The notes beneath the pieces were generated by a model that saw only the letters and a program-made list of their open reading frames with translations, was not told the origin of the DNA and did not search any database. Both the position numbers and the translations under genes were made by a program. Below are positions 37,311 through 45,422 of a stretch of 64,000 bases of DNA, piece by piece. Source of the stretch: Imperialibacter sp964351395. GTDB taxonomy: Bacteria > Bacteroidota > Bacteroidia > Cytophagales > Cyclobacteriaceae. The first letter of the stretch is position 1, and the number at the start of each line of letters is the position of its first letter. Where the stretch lies: positions 1-64,000 of the forward strand of contig CAYGOF010000005.1 in assembly GCA_964351395.1 (NCBI GenBank). The letters run 5' to 3'.

Positions 37311-38441
37311 CTACACCGTTTTTTTATAGTTCCAGATAGCCAACGCATTCAGTAAGAACGCATAGCCCACAATCACGGCAAAAAAGAACTTCGTCTCCTG
37401 CCATCCGGCACCTTTCAGCATCACGAGCCTGATGAACTCAATAAAGTAACGGATAGGGTTAAATAATGTAATTGTTTGAGCCCATGGGGGCATGTTTTCG
37501 ATAGGAGTGAACAGCCCTCCCATTAAAATGAAAATCACGAGGAAAAACCAGGCAAGGAACATCGCCTGCTGCTGAGTATCAGTAAGTGTGGATATGAGCA
37601 GCCCAAGCCCAAGCACCAGCAGGAGATAAAGTGCTGAAAAGGCATAAATCAATGCTACACTTCCTACAAATGGTATATCGAATACAAGTTTGGCCACGAT
37701 AAGCCCAATTGTCATCACCATCAAGCCCAAAACCCAAAAAGGTAGAAGCTTGCCAATGACGAATTGGTACTTTTTGATAGGGGTTACGTTGATTTGTTCT
37801 ATCGTTCCTATCTCTTTTTCACGCACGATATTCATTGAACTAAGAAAGGCTGAAATCATCGTGACCAATAGCACAAGAATTCCCGGTACCATAAAAGTTT
37901 TGTAGTTGAGGTCTTCATTGAACCAAAAGGAAGACTCAATATTGATCGTTTGAGCAGAAACACTTGGTGTTGTATTCACCACTCTCATTTGCAAATCAAC
38001 CATCTGCTTTCGGTTGAACGCACCCAGTATTTGTCCAAAGTAATTGCTCGCCAGGCCTGCCTTCGTGCCATCGATAGCATTGACGATCACTTGTACCGAT
38101 TGGGGCTCCTTTCTGATGATCTTTTTTTCGAAACCTTCCGGTATCTCAACCACCAGGTCAGTCTCATCACGATCCAGGGCCAAAGAGGCCTGAAAAGGAT
38201 CAAACGCAGTGCCTACAATATTAAAATAGCCTGAAGCAGTCAAGTCTCGGTAGAATTGTCGACTGGCGCTGCTCTGGTCCTTGTCTATCCAATAAACTTT
38301 CAGGTTTTTGATCTCAAAGTCCGCAGCATAGCTCAAAACGATGAGCTGTATGACAGGCATCGCAAAGAGGATAGGAAGATTCGTCTTGTTACGAAAAATC
38401 TGCAAAAACTCTTTTTGAATGAGGTATAAAATGATTCTCAT
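37311..38441 (-). CDS. ABC-2 transporter permease (YbhR/YbhS-like), second
   Basis: A 376-residue integral membrane subunit. One N-terminal membrane helix (about residues 20-38) precedes a roughly 130-residue extracytoplasmic domain, and five C-terminal helices follow, the standard ABC-2 permease layout of the MacB-unrelated YbhS/YbhR group. INIVREKEIGTIEQINVTPI is the coupling-region motif. It is a paralogue of the neighbouring permease at 38508, which carries the equivalent SISIAREKETGTMEVLLASP motif. It is the last gene of the seven-gene leftward operon; with the two ATPases and the HlyD/TolC partners it should form an efflux pump across both membranes. Confidence 0.9.
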   Translation of the reverse strand: MRIILYLIQKEFLQIFRNKTNLPILFAMPVIQLIVLSYAADFEIKNLKVYWIDKDQSSASRQFYRDLTASGYFNIVGTAFDPFQASLALDRDETDLVVEIPEGFEKKIIRKEPQSVQVIVNAIDGTKAGLASNYFGQILGAFNRKQMVDLQMRVVNTTPSVSAQTINIESSFWFNEDLNYKTFMVPGILVLLVTMISAFLSSMNIVREKEIGTIEQINVTPIKKYQFVIGKLLPFWVLGLMVMTIGLIVAKLVFDIPFVGSVALIYAFSALYLLLVLGLGLLISTLTDTQQQAMFLAWFFLVIFILMGGLFTPIENMPPWAQTITLFNPIRYFIEFIRLVMLKGAGWQETKFFFAVIVGYAFLLNALAIWNYKKTV

Positions 38442-38507
38442 ATTCCTTTTTGTTAAAATTCCCGGACTATCAACAAACCATGTTCTTCTAGCTGAAGCAT
38501 GGTCTTG

Positions 38508-39614
38508 CTAGTCAAGCCTAACATTAAATTTCTTAATACTCAGCCCCAAAAAGGCTACCGTAAAACCCAACAGGATCAATGTTTCCTTCCAGAAATAGGC
38601 GATGCCAACTCCCTTTAGCATAATGGCTTTCTCAATAATGATAAACCACCTGGCTGGAATAATATTGGACACAATCTGTAATGGAAGCGGCATGTTTTCA
38701 ATGGGGAAAATAAATCCTGATAACAGGATCGTTGGCAGCATCAACCCCATGAGAGACAAGAGCAGCGCAGTCTGCTGGGTCTGAGCAACTGTTGATATTA
38801 AAATACCTAGCGACAATGCCATGATAATGAACAACATGATCTCGGCAAGCAGCAAGGGCACACTTCCCATAATGGGCACGCCAAAAACGTACCGACCCAA
38901 CAGCAGCACTACCACTGCATCAATAAATGACAAGAAAAAATAAGGAACCACCTTGGCAATGATTACCTGCCCGGGGTTCATGGGTGATGCTAGTAGCACC
39001 TCCATGGTGCCCGTTTCCTTTTCTCTGGCAATTGAGATGGATGTCATCATGGCCGACACCAGCATCAATAGTATTGTGATGATACCCGGTACAAACAAAA
39101 ACACACCTTTCAGGCTCGGATTGTATTGAAGTCGGATTTCAGCATTGACCAATACAGGTGCCTGATTTGGTCCATTGAGGGATTTCTGGAAGTCCTGTAT
39201 AATGGCTGTCGCATAATTCACCAGTGTGTTGGCTGTATTAGGATCGGTAGCATCTGCCAATAACTGTACTGAAGCTTTACCATCGTACTTAAGTTTCTGC
39301 CCAAAATCAGGTTCGAGCACTACAGCCATTTTGATTTTACCCTGACGGAAAAGTTGTTCAACATCCTGAATGTTCTCAGCCTGACCATCAGATAAAAAAT
39401 AACCAGAGGCAACAAGCTTTTCTGACAACTTTCTTGAAACATTGTCCCTGGATTGATCGAGAATTGCAATGTGTGCGTCTTTGATCTCGTTGGTTATAGC
39501 ATATCCAAAAAGCAGGATTTGAACTACAGGCATACCGAACAAGATCAGCAAGGTGCGTTTGTCTCTGAAAATGTGGTAAAACTCTTTTCTTATAAGTGAA
39601 ATCAGTCTTTTCAT
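38508..39614 (-). CDS. ABC-2 transporter permease (YbhR/YbhS-like), first
   Basis: A 368-residue membrane subunit with the same six-helix plan as the next gene: one helix (about residues 20-38), a large periplasmic loop, then five helices. The cytoplasmic coupling motif is AREKETGTMEVLLASPM (about residues 194-210). It pairs with the second permease, as YbhS pairs with YbhR in E. coli. The start is 28 bases after the stop of the second ATPase gene. Specificity is not evident from sequence. Confidence 0.9.
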   Translation of the reverse strand: MKRLISLIRKEFYHIFRDKRTLLILFGMPVVQILLFGYAITNEIKDAHIAILDQSRDNVSRKLSEKLVASGYFLSDGQAENIQDVEQLFRQGKIKMAVVLEPDFGQKLKYDGKASVQLLADATDPNTANTLVNYATAIIQDFQKSLNGPNQAPVLVNAEIRLQYNPSLKGVFLFVPGIITILLMLVSAMMTSISIAREKETGTMEVLLASPMNPGQVIIAKVVPYFFLSFIDAVVVLLLGRYVFGVPIMGSVPLLLAEIMLFIIMALSLGILISTVAQTQQTALLLSLMGLMLPTILLSGFIFPIENMPLPLQIVSNIIPARWFIIIEKAIMLKGVGIAYFWKETLILLGFTVAFLGLSIKKFNVRLD

Positions 39615-39642
39615 ATTGTGTTATGAATGAGCAGATAGCCGT

Positions 39643-40368
39643 CTAGGGCCTGGCCACTTTGATAAATACTTCGTTCATTGTTTGCACCTGGTACTTATTC
39701 TTAAGCCCTTCAGGTGTGTCGAATGCTTCCACCCGTCCATCTACCATCATGGAGATACGGTCGCAATATTCTGCTTCGTCCATATAATGAGTAGTAACAA
39801 AAACGGTAATACCTTCATGGGCAGCTTCATAGATCATTTCCCAAAACTGTCGTCTCGTGATGGGGTCTACCCCACCTGTAGGCTCATCCAGGAAAACAAT
39901 CTTTGGGTCGTGCAAAATCGCAATAGAAAAGGCAAGTTTCTGTTTCCAACCAAGTGGAAGGTCTTTGAGTAATTTTCCTTCTACTTCATCTAGCCCCAGG
40001 CGTTTTATCAAGCGCTCCCCTTTTTCCTTCCATTGGCGTCGTTTCAATCCATAAATGCCACCATAGAACCTAATATTCTCCTTGATCGTCAGGTCGTCGT
40101 AAAGGGAAAAACGCTGGCTCATATAGCCGATTGACCGCTTGATTTGGTCTTGCTGCCTGAACACATCAAACCCAGCTACAGTAGCCTTGCCAGACGTTGG
40201 GCTGAGCAAACCCGAAAGCATCTTCATGGCCGTTGTTTTGCCGGCACCATTGGCCCCCAGAAAGCCGAAAATCTCACCCTGTTTCACATCAAGTGAAATA
40301 GCGTCGACCGCTTTGAAGTCTCCAAAACGTTTGGTCAGGTTCTCAACTTCTATTATAGACGTGCTCAT
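39643..40368 (-). CDS. ABC transporter ATPase, second (YbhF C-half-like)
   Basis: A 241-residue nucleotide-binding subunit. Walker A is GANGAGKT and Walker B is IVFLDEPTGGVD. The signature segment is LPLGWKQKL instead of the usual LSGGQ, a variant typical of the second half of YbhF-type exporters. The frame is open to 40404, but ATG 40368 gives MSTSIIEVENLTKRF and an ATGA overlap with the stop of the first ATPase, which fits translational coupling. Together the two genes correspond to the fused YbhF of E. coli. Confidence 0.9.
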   Translation of the reverse strand: MSTSIIEVENLTKRFGDFKAVDAISLDVKQGEIFGFLGANGAGKTTAMKMLSGLLSPTSGKATVAGFDVFRQQDQIKRSIGYMSQRFSLYDDLTIKENIRFYGGIYGLKRRQWKEKGERLIKRLGLDEVEGKLLKDLPLGWKQKLAFSIAILHDPKIVFLDEPTGGVDPITRRQFWEMIYEAAHEGITVFVTTHYMDEAEYCDRISMMVDGRVEAFDTPEGLKNKYQVQTMNEVFIKVARP

Positions 40369-41294
40369 GCTGCTACGTGTTGATTCATCAAGGCGATAAA
40401 ACAATCTTCGATGTCCGGAGAGACCGACACAATTTCCCAGTTCTCTAAACCTTGATCTGTTAAATACCTGGCCAATACTTCGTCCGACAACTTTCCTTTT
40501 TCTGCTACCACATGAATATTTTCACCAAAAGGATAGACCAGCGTTGCCTGCTCCAGCAGCCTGAGAGAAGAAAGCATATTGTACTTTTCGTTGGTCTTAA
40601 CAGCCAATAGTGAGTAGGCGTAAGCCTCGGTAATTTTTGCCGGAGTATCAATAGAGAGGATATGACCGTCCTGCATCAGAGCTACCCTGTCACAAAGACT
40701 GGCCTCATCCATGTAAGGAGTTGATACCAGTATTGTCATTCCGCGCTTTTGAAGCATTTGCAGAATCTCCCAAAACTCGCTTCTCGAAACGGCGTCAACA
40801 CCAGTAGTAGGCTCATCTAAAAACAGAATTTCAGGACTATGGACCAGGGCGCAGCATAGGGCAAGTTTCTGCTTCATCCCGCCCGAAAGTGCCCCTGCCC
40901 GACGCTTCTTGAAGGGCTCTATTTGAGAATATATGTATTTTATATTGTCATAGTTCTCCTCCAACGTAGTGTTATAGATCGATGCAAACAGGTTAATATT
41001 CTCTTCGATACTTAGGTCCTGGTACAGTGAAAACCGGCCCGGCATATACCCCATGCGATTGCGTACCGAAGCATAGTCTTTTACGACATCGATACCAAGT
41101 ACGGTAGCCTCGCCACTATCGGCTAAAAGAAGGGTGGATAATATCCTAAAAAGAGAGGTTTTTCCAGCGCCATCAGGGCCAATCACACCAAATAACTCAC
41201 CCTTGTTGACGTGAAGGCTAATTTCCTTCAATGCCTCCACATGGGCATAAGTCTTGACAAGGTGACGAACGACAACTGCTTTTTCTTTTTCCAT
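40365..41294 (-). CDS. ABC transporter ATPase, first (YbhF N-half-like)
   Basis: A 309-residue nucleotide-binding subunit with an about 85-residue C-terminal extension. Walker A GPDGAGKT, a canonical signature LSGGMKQK and Walker B ILFLDEPTTGVD are present. ATG 41294 (MEKEKAVVVRHLVKTYA) is chosen over an upstream in-frame ATG at 41369 because it is only 4 bases after the HlyD stop and gives a normal ABC start. Its gene is followed by the second ATPase with a four-base overlap. Confidence 0.92.
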   Translation of the reverse strand: MEKEKAVVVRHLVKTYAHVEALKEISLHVNKGELFGVIGPDGAGKTSLFRILSTLLLADSGEATVLGIDVVKDYASVRNRMGYMPGRFSLYQDLSIEENINLFASIYNTTLEENYDNIKYIYSQIEPFKKRRAGALSGGMKQKLALCCALVHSPEILFLDEPTTGVDAVSRSEFWEILQMLQKRGMTILVSTPYMDEASLCDRVALMQDGHILSIDTPAKITEAYAYSLLAVKTNEKYNMLSSLRLLEQATLVYPFGENIHVVAEKGKLSDEVLARYLTDQGLENWEIVSVSPDIEDCFIALMNQHVAA

Positions 41295-41298
41295 GGTA

Positions 41299-42195
41299 TC
41301 AGAATTTAACTTCGCCTGGCATTCCAATCTTAATCGAACCGTCGTTAGGTACCACCACTTTGATGGCATATACCAAATTGACTCTCTCCTCTCGGGTCTG
41401 GATGATCTTGGGTGTAAATTCTGCCGACGATGCTACCCAGGAGAGGGTGCCATCATTTTCCTTCAGCGACCCATCGGCTCCGTCGGTATATACTTTCACC
41501 TTTTGGCCTATTTTGATAGCCCCTAATTGAGTGGCATCCACATAAGCTCGCAATGTCAACTCTTTCAAGTCGGCTACTTTGAACAAAGGCTTCCCAAATA
41601 CAACTACTTCGCCAGCCTCAGCATATTTTGAAAGAACGGTCCCTGATATCGGGCTTGTTAGAATGCTGCGATTCAGCTGGTCTTCAATTTGCTCGATTTG
41701 AGCTTCAATAGGAGCCAATTCTGAAAGCAGACCTCGGTTGGCGGTGCTCAACTGGCTTTTGGTAGCGTCAATTCTATTGTTGAGCACCTTGAGCTCGCCA
41801 TGAATGTCATCTCGTTGCTTGGCTGTAGCTGCAGCTTCTTCAAAAAGCCTATCGACCCGTTTGATTTCTCGTTCGAGGTTCTCTTTCTGCTCTAAAAACA
41901 CGTCGATCTGAACCTGCTCATTTTGAAGCTTGCTACGAATAGCCATCTTGGCCGCCAACAGTTGCTTTTTCTTCAGGTGTAAGCCTAAAGTATCTACCAG
42001 CCCAATAGCACTACCAGCTTTTATTTGTGCGCCTTCCTCCACGCCTAGCGTTAGAAGTTTGCCAGTGGCTTCCGAAGACACCAATACTTCAGTAGCTTCA
42101 AAATTACCATAGGCGTCTGACCTGTCTTCGCCTTTGTTGCATCCTGCCAAATTGATCAGCAAGAAAGCAGCGGCTGTGTAAGTAAAAATTTTCAT
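41299..42195 (-). CDS. HlyD-family membrane fusion lipoprotein (YbhG-like)
   Basis: A 298-residue periplasmic adaptor connecting the ABC exporter to TolC. The signal is lipoprotein-type (LLINLAGCNKGED, Cys at position 19), so it is anchored by lipid rather than by a helix. A biotinyl-lipoyl-like barrel is followed by a coiled-coil hairpin (about residues 75-170, rich in KLQNEQVQID, EQKENLEREI and IDATKSQLS) and a beta-barrel domain (PISGTVLSKYAEAGEVV). It lies 12 bases after the tolC gene. Confidence 0.92.
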   Translation of the reverse strand: MKIFTYTAAAFLLINLAGCNKGEDRSDAYGNFEATEVLVSSEATGKLLTLGVEEGAQIKAGSAIGLVDTLGLHLKKKQLLAAKMAIRSKLQNEQVQIDVFLEQKENLEREIKRVDRLFEEAAATAKQRDDIHGELKVLNNRIDATKSQLSTANRGLLSELAPIEAQIEQIEDQLNRSILTSPISGTVLSKYAEAGEVVVFGKPLFKVADLKELTLRAYVDATQLGAIKIGQKVKVYTDGADGSLKENDGTLSWVASSAEFTPKIIQTREERVNLVYAIKVVVPNDGSIKIGMPGEVKF

Positions 42196-42207
42196 GAGTA
42201 TCTAGTC

Positions 42208-43479
42208 TTAAAGATTTCCTGTAAGTGTATTGTATTGCACCTGGTACCACGACTTATCAATTTCGTGCATCCTTGTTGTAATTTTAGCTCTGGTTAATTG
42301 GTCAAGTGCTGTGATGTAATCGGAAGAGGTCACTGTGCCACCCTCAAGCCTGACTGCGTATTCCTTTACAATTGATTCCTGAAGGCGCACAATCTCGTTA
42401 TCACGTTTCATTACCTCTTCTGAGGCCAACCATTTTTTGCGCCATTGCAGCGTTCCAGTTTCAAACTGTTGCTCTGCCTCACTACGATTGTTTTCCAATA
42501 GTTGCTGCTGAATTTGAAGCTCCTGACGTTCTTGCCTGCTAGCACCCCAGTCAAATAACGGCCAATACAAGCGCACACCAGCCATATAAAAGCCGCTGAG
42601 ATCTGTTCTAAAAAAATTGTAGGGATTGGGGTTGCCAAAACCACCTCTTGCAAAAGCGCTTATTTTCGGCTTGGTCTTTGCTGCAAGTAGCTCAGCAGCC
42701 TGACTAAGCACGGTTTTTTGCTTGCTGAAATAGTTAAGCTCTGGCCTATTGATATCGGCTTCTTCATTCAAAGGAACTACTGACTCCGGAAGAAGGAATA
42801 TAGCGTCGGCTGATATAGGTTCACCCATTTTACTTGAAAGCATGGCGATTAGGCCTTCTTTTTCGGCCTTCGATGTAAGTATTTGCTGCTCAATGGTAAG
42901 AATCTCTTTCTCAAAAGAAGACCTGTCACTGAGCAACACCACGCCGGTCGAATAGCCTGCATCGATTACTTTTTTCCGCTCCAGAAGCGTGTTTTTAGCC
43001 GCTTCCAGGTTTTTCTCTGCCTCCTGCATTCGTAAGATTCCAAAGTAGAGCGAGTTGACTGATTCTTTCACCTTGTACAGGTCAACCTCCACCTTTTGCT
43101 GATTGACAGCAGTCTCTCGTCTGGACGACTCCCTAAGCTGCTTCGTCATGCCTCCGTCGTAGATACTTTGCTCAATACCGAGGGAAGCCTGGTACTGGCT
43201 TTTAGGAATCACCGGCGTTTCAGCTCCCGGGATTGAAAACGGCAGTGAGAAAACATCGCTCTGGTAAGTCCATTGACCATTTAGGTTCACCTGCGGGCGA
43301 TAGGCCATTCCCAGTCGTTCTTTCTTGGAATTTGCAAGTTCACCATATAAAGCCGACTGGCCCGACAGTGGACTTTGTTGAAGTGCCAGGTCGTAGCAAG
43401 CCTGCAAGCTGATGGCCTCCTGAGCAAAAAGCCCTGTTGCCATCACAACTACACTCATTGTTAGTACAAACCTTTTCAT
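42208..43479 (-). CDS. TolC-family outer membrane efflux protein
   Basis: A 423-residue outer membrane channel subunit. A signal peptide (cut near ATGLFA-QEAIS) is followed by two outer membrane efflux repeats: the first with YDLALQQSPLSGQ and GMAYRPQVNLNG, the second from about residue 235 with NYFSKQKTVLSQAAELLAAKTKPKISAFARGG broken by loops. The helical periplasmic barrel would dock with the HlyD partner. It lies immediately after the TetR gene (1 base between them) in the operon. Confidence 0.9.
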   Translation of the reverse strand: MKRFVLTMSVVVMATGLFAQEAISLQACYDLALQQSPLSGQSALYGELANSKKERLGMAYRPQVNLNGQWTYQSDVFSLPFSIPGAETPVIPKSQYQASLGIEQSIYDGGMTKQLRESSRRETAVNQQKVEVDLYKVKESVNSLYFGILRMQEAEKNLEAAKNTLLERKKVIDAGYSTGVVLLSDRSSFEKEILTIEQQILTSKAEKEGLIAMLSSKMGEPISADAIFLLPESVVPLNEEADINRPELNYFSKQKTVLSQAAELLAAKTKPKISAFARGGFGNPNPYNFFRTDLSGFYMAGVRLYWPLFDWGASRQERQELQIQQQLLENNRSEAEQQFETGTLQWRKKWLASEEVMKRDNEIVRLQESIVKEYAVRLEGGTVTSSDYITALDQLTRAKITTRMHEIDKSWYQVQYNTLTGNL

Positions 43480-43480
43480 A

Positions 43481-44101
43481 TTAATCGTTTGTTGATTTGT
43501 CGGTTAAATAATTCCAAATAATAATAGGTACCTCCTTCTTTTTCCTTTCCATAAACTGCTCATAGTCTTCCTCGCTAAGTCCGAAAACGGGCTTGAGAAT
43601 GGGTTTAGCGATAACTGGGAAAATGCATAAACCCATGATGGCGCTCATTAAATCCACTGGTTGTATTTCTCTGATATTTCCTTTTTCAGCCTCCTGCTTC
43701 AATTGCACCCCAAGGCTGGTGGCCACTTGTGTCACTTGTTCGCCGATCTTTCCAAATAGCTTATCCGGGTTCCTGGAAATCTCATTGATGATAAAAAGAG
43801 GCATGAAAGGATTATTCTTCATCAGCTCCACATAATGCTCTACAAATCGAGTGATCTTTTCTTTGATAGGCATGTCTTTTCCGAATATGCCAAACAGAAT
43901 AGGCGCATTAGACTTTAAAGTCTCCATGAAAACTCTTTCAAATAGCATATCCTTCGACCTGAAATAGTAGTGTAATAACGCCTTATTAATTCCTGCTTTG
44001 TCTGCTATGTCCTGCATCCTGGCACCACTCATTCCATTTTGCGTGAAAACTTGCTTCGCTGCATCCAGTATCTTCTTTTCTGTACTTATATCCTTGGTCA
44101 T
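43481..44101 (-). CDS. TetR-family repressor of the export operon
   Basis: A 206-residue repressor with an N-terminal helix-turn-helix (about residues 10-55, AKQVFTQNGMSGARMQDIADKAG and KALLHYYFRSKDMLF), typical of the AcrR/TetR type. The C-terminal ligand-binding domain has no identifiable ligand. It is the first gene of the operon it probably controls; a palindrome of TTAACC half sites lies 31-50 bases upstream of its start, over the promoter region. Binding a transported compound would release the repressor and induce the pump. Confidence 0.93.
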   Translation of the reverse strand: MTKDISTEKKILDAAKQVFTQNGMSGARMQDIADKAGINKALLHYYFRSKDMLFERVFMETLKSNAPILFGIFGKDMPIKEKITRFVEHYVELMKNNPFMPLFIINEISRNPDKLFGKIGEQVTQVATSLGVQLKQEAEKGNIREIQPVDLMSAIMGLCIFPVIAKPILKPVFGLSEEDYEQFMERKKKEVPIIIWNYLTDKSTND

Positions 44102-44105
44102 GTGA

Positions 44106-44113
44106 CAAATATA
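44106..44113 (-). promoter_or_regulatory. Candidate -7 box of the TetR operon, TATATTTG
   Basis: Minus-strand TATATTTG (44113-44106) lies 5 bases before the TetR ATG, predicting a very short leader or a leaderless message. No good TTG occurs 19-21 bases farther up; instead the palindrome occupies that place. Confidence 0.4.
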
Positions 44114-44120
44114 CGGATCG

Positions 44121-44162
44121 TTAACCGAAAGGTTTAACCATTTGGTTAAATTTTTTGGTTAA
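44121..44162. promoter_or_regulatory. Palindromic operator cluster upstream of tetR
   Basis: TTTAACCA (44133-44140), TT, TGGTTAAA (44143-44150) is a perfect inverted repeat of two eight-base arms. Additional half sites flank it: TTAACC at 44121-44126 and TGGTTAA at 44156-44162. This is the layout expected for TetR-family dimers binding cooperatively. It is inferred to be the autoregulatory operator of the export operon. Confidence 0.7.
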
Positions 44163-44439
44163 TAATAAAAATACTTTTCAAAACAGGTCTCTAAGTCTCT
44201 ATTTGGCCATTTAAAATGAGTAAGACCCCCTGGGCGAGTCTACTTTTAAAAAAGAAATAGGCGAAATCGGTCTTAGACTACCCTTCCTCCCATTGCACCA
44301 TCCTTACTGATGCCAACTATTGCGAAGGCTAGTTCATCTAAGATATTTCGACTAAAAAAACATTTCTCTGCACCGTTTTTTCTTCCTGGAAGCACCATTA
44401 GTCAAGGAAATTATTAGATTGGACTAAACAGAAGGAAAT
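44163..44439. other. Intergenic gap
   Basis: The gap between tetR and the 102-residue gene is 338 bases including the operator cluster. The rest has no reading frame that looks coding, no tRNA-like fold and no obvious terminator. One short inverted segment, AGAC...GTCT around 44223-44241, is too weak to call. The sequence just before the next ATG (GAAGGAAATATG) may be a ribosome-binding site. Confidence 0.5.
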
Positions 44440-44748
44440 ATGGCTGACAAACTACTCACCAGGCCCTGGACAGAATCTGAACTGAAGCAAAAAGTGGCTA
44501 AAATGCCTATCCTACCCGAGTACAAAATGCTTATGCAGGTTAGGGAAATCCTACTTGACAGCCGACTCTCCAATGAAAGCCTGGACTCTCTCACTGAGAT
44601 GATTGAAAAAATTCCACTTCATAGGTCACCGGAGGAACGCGACATATTCATAGAGCACCTTCAGGAAATACTAGTGGACGTACGCTTATCTTCTGCGCTC
44701 ACAGGAAATATCGTGAGTCTCCTCAGGGCGATGGAGCGCCCGTCATAG
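44440..44748 (+). CDS. Small hypothetical protein
   Basis: A 102-residue soluble protein with no signal peptide or membrane segment. It is mostly helical by composition (LTRPWTESELKQKVAKMP, MLMQVREILLDSRLS, SLTEMIEKIPLHRSPEERDIFIEHL). The 'EILLDSRLSNESL' and 'EILVDVRLSSALTG' segments look like an internal repeat of about 50 residues, so it may be two copies of one helical hairpin. I do not recognise the family. It has no operon partner and a plausible GAAGGA ribosome-binding site. Confidence 0.55.
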   Translation: MADKLLTRPWTESELKQKVAKMPILPEYKMLMQVREILLDSRLSNESLDSLTEMIEKIPLHRSPEERDIFIEHLQEILVDVRLSSALTGNIVSLLRAMERPS

Positions 44749-44920
44749 CAAACGCAAGCTATTGATTACATTGAATTTCCGCCATATTTTATTACTTTAA
44801 CTAACGAAAAAAATAGGTGGAATCTGAAAGATATATTCTAAGCTTTCATAAATTTCCACCCTGAAAAATAAAATAGCTACTAAACCAAAAACAAACACTC
44901 CAACTCGCTTGGAATGACCA

Positions 44921-45319
44921 ATGGAAACTCGTGACTTACACCACAAAGTGATCCTTAAAACAGGACCCAATCAGGCTTATGAAGCCATTATTGACCCCAA
45001 AAAACATAGTGATTTTACAGACGCTCCGGCTGAAAATGACGGAAAGGTAGGTGGAGAACATAGCGCTTTTGATGGCTACTGCTTTGGAGAAAATATTGAA
45101 CTATCGTATGGAAAACGAATTGTTCAAACCTGGCAGGCTGATGAAGATGAGTGGCCAGAAGGGCATTTTTCAAAGGTGGTTTACGAATTTACCCCTGTTC
45201 CGGGTGGCACTTTGCTCACTTTTAAGCAGCTTGGTGTACCAGAGGAAATAGCTGATACCATCGATCAAGGCTGGATTGATTATTACTGGGAACCTTTGAA
45301 AGCCTTTTTTGAAGACTAA
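44921..45319 (+). CDS. SRPBCC/AHSA1-like protein
   Basis: A 132-residue START-like protein. The helix-grip fold has a large hydrophobic pocket for lipids or other small molecules. The AHSA1 signature is seen as ELSYGKRIVQTWQADEDEWPEG followed by VVYEFTPVPGGTLLTFKQLGVPEE, and the C-terminal long helix WIDYYWEPLKAFFED. Function of such stand-alone bacterial members is generally unknown; some bind Hsp90. The gene has its own 170-base upstream gap. Confidence 0.85.
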   Translation: METRDLHHKVILKTGPNQAYEAIIDPKKHSDFTDAPAENDGKVGGEHSAFDGYCFGENIELSYGKRIVQTWQADEDEWPEGHFSKVVYEFTPVPGGTLLTFKQLGVPEEIADTIDQGWIDYYWEPLKAFFED

Positions 45320-45422
45320 GCAGGAATCAATTTTAATGGCAGCTTTCTTGTGTTCCAGACCGCAGATGTAGCTATAATTCCGTAATTTTGCGGCTTGCTT
45401 TTGCTAGCTAACTCAATTTGCC

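Noticed and set aside
44223..44241. Short AGAC...GTCT inverted segment in the gap before the small orphan gene
   Set aside because: The four-base arms are too short to distinguish from chance and no T tract follows.
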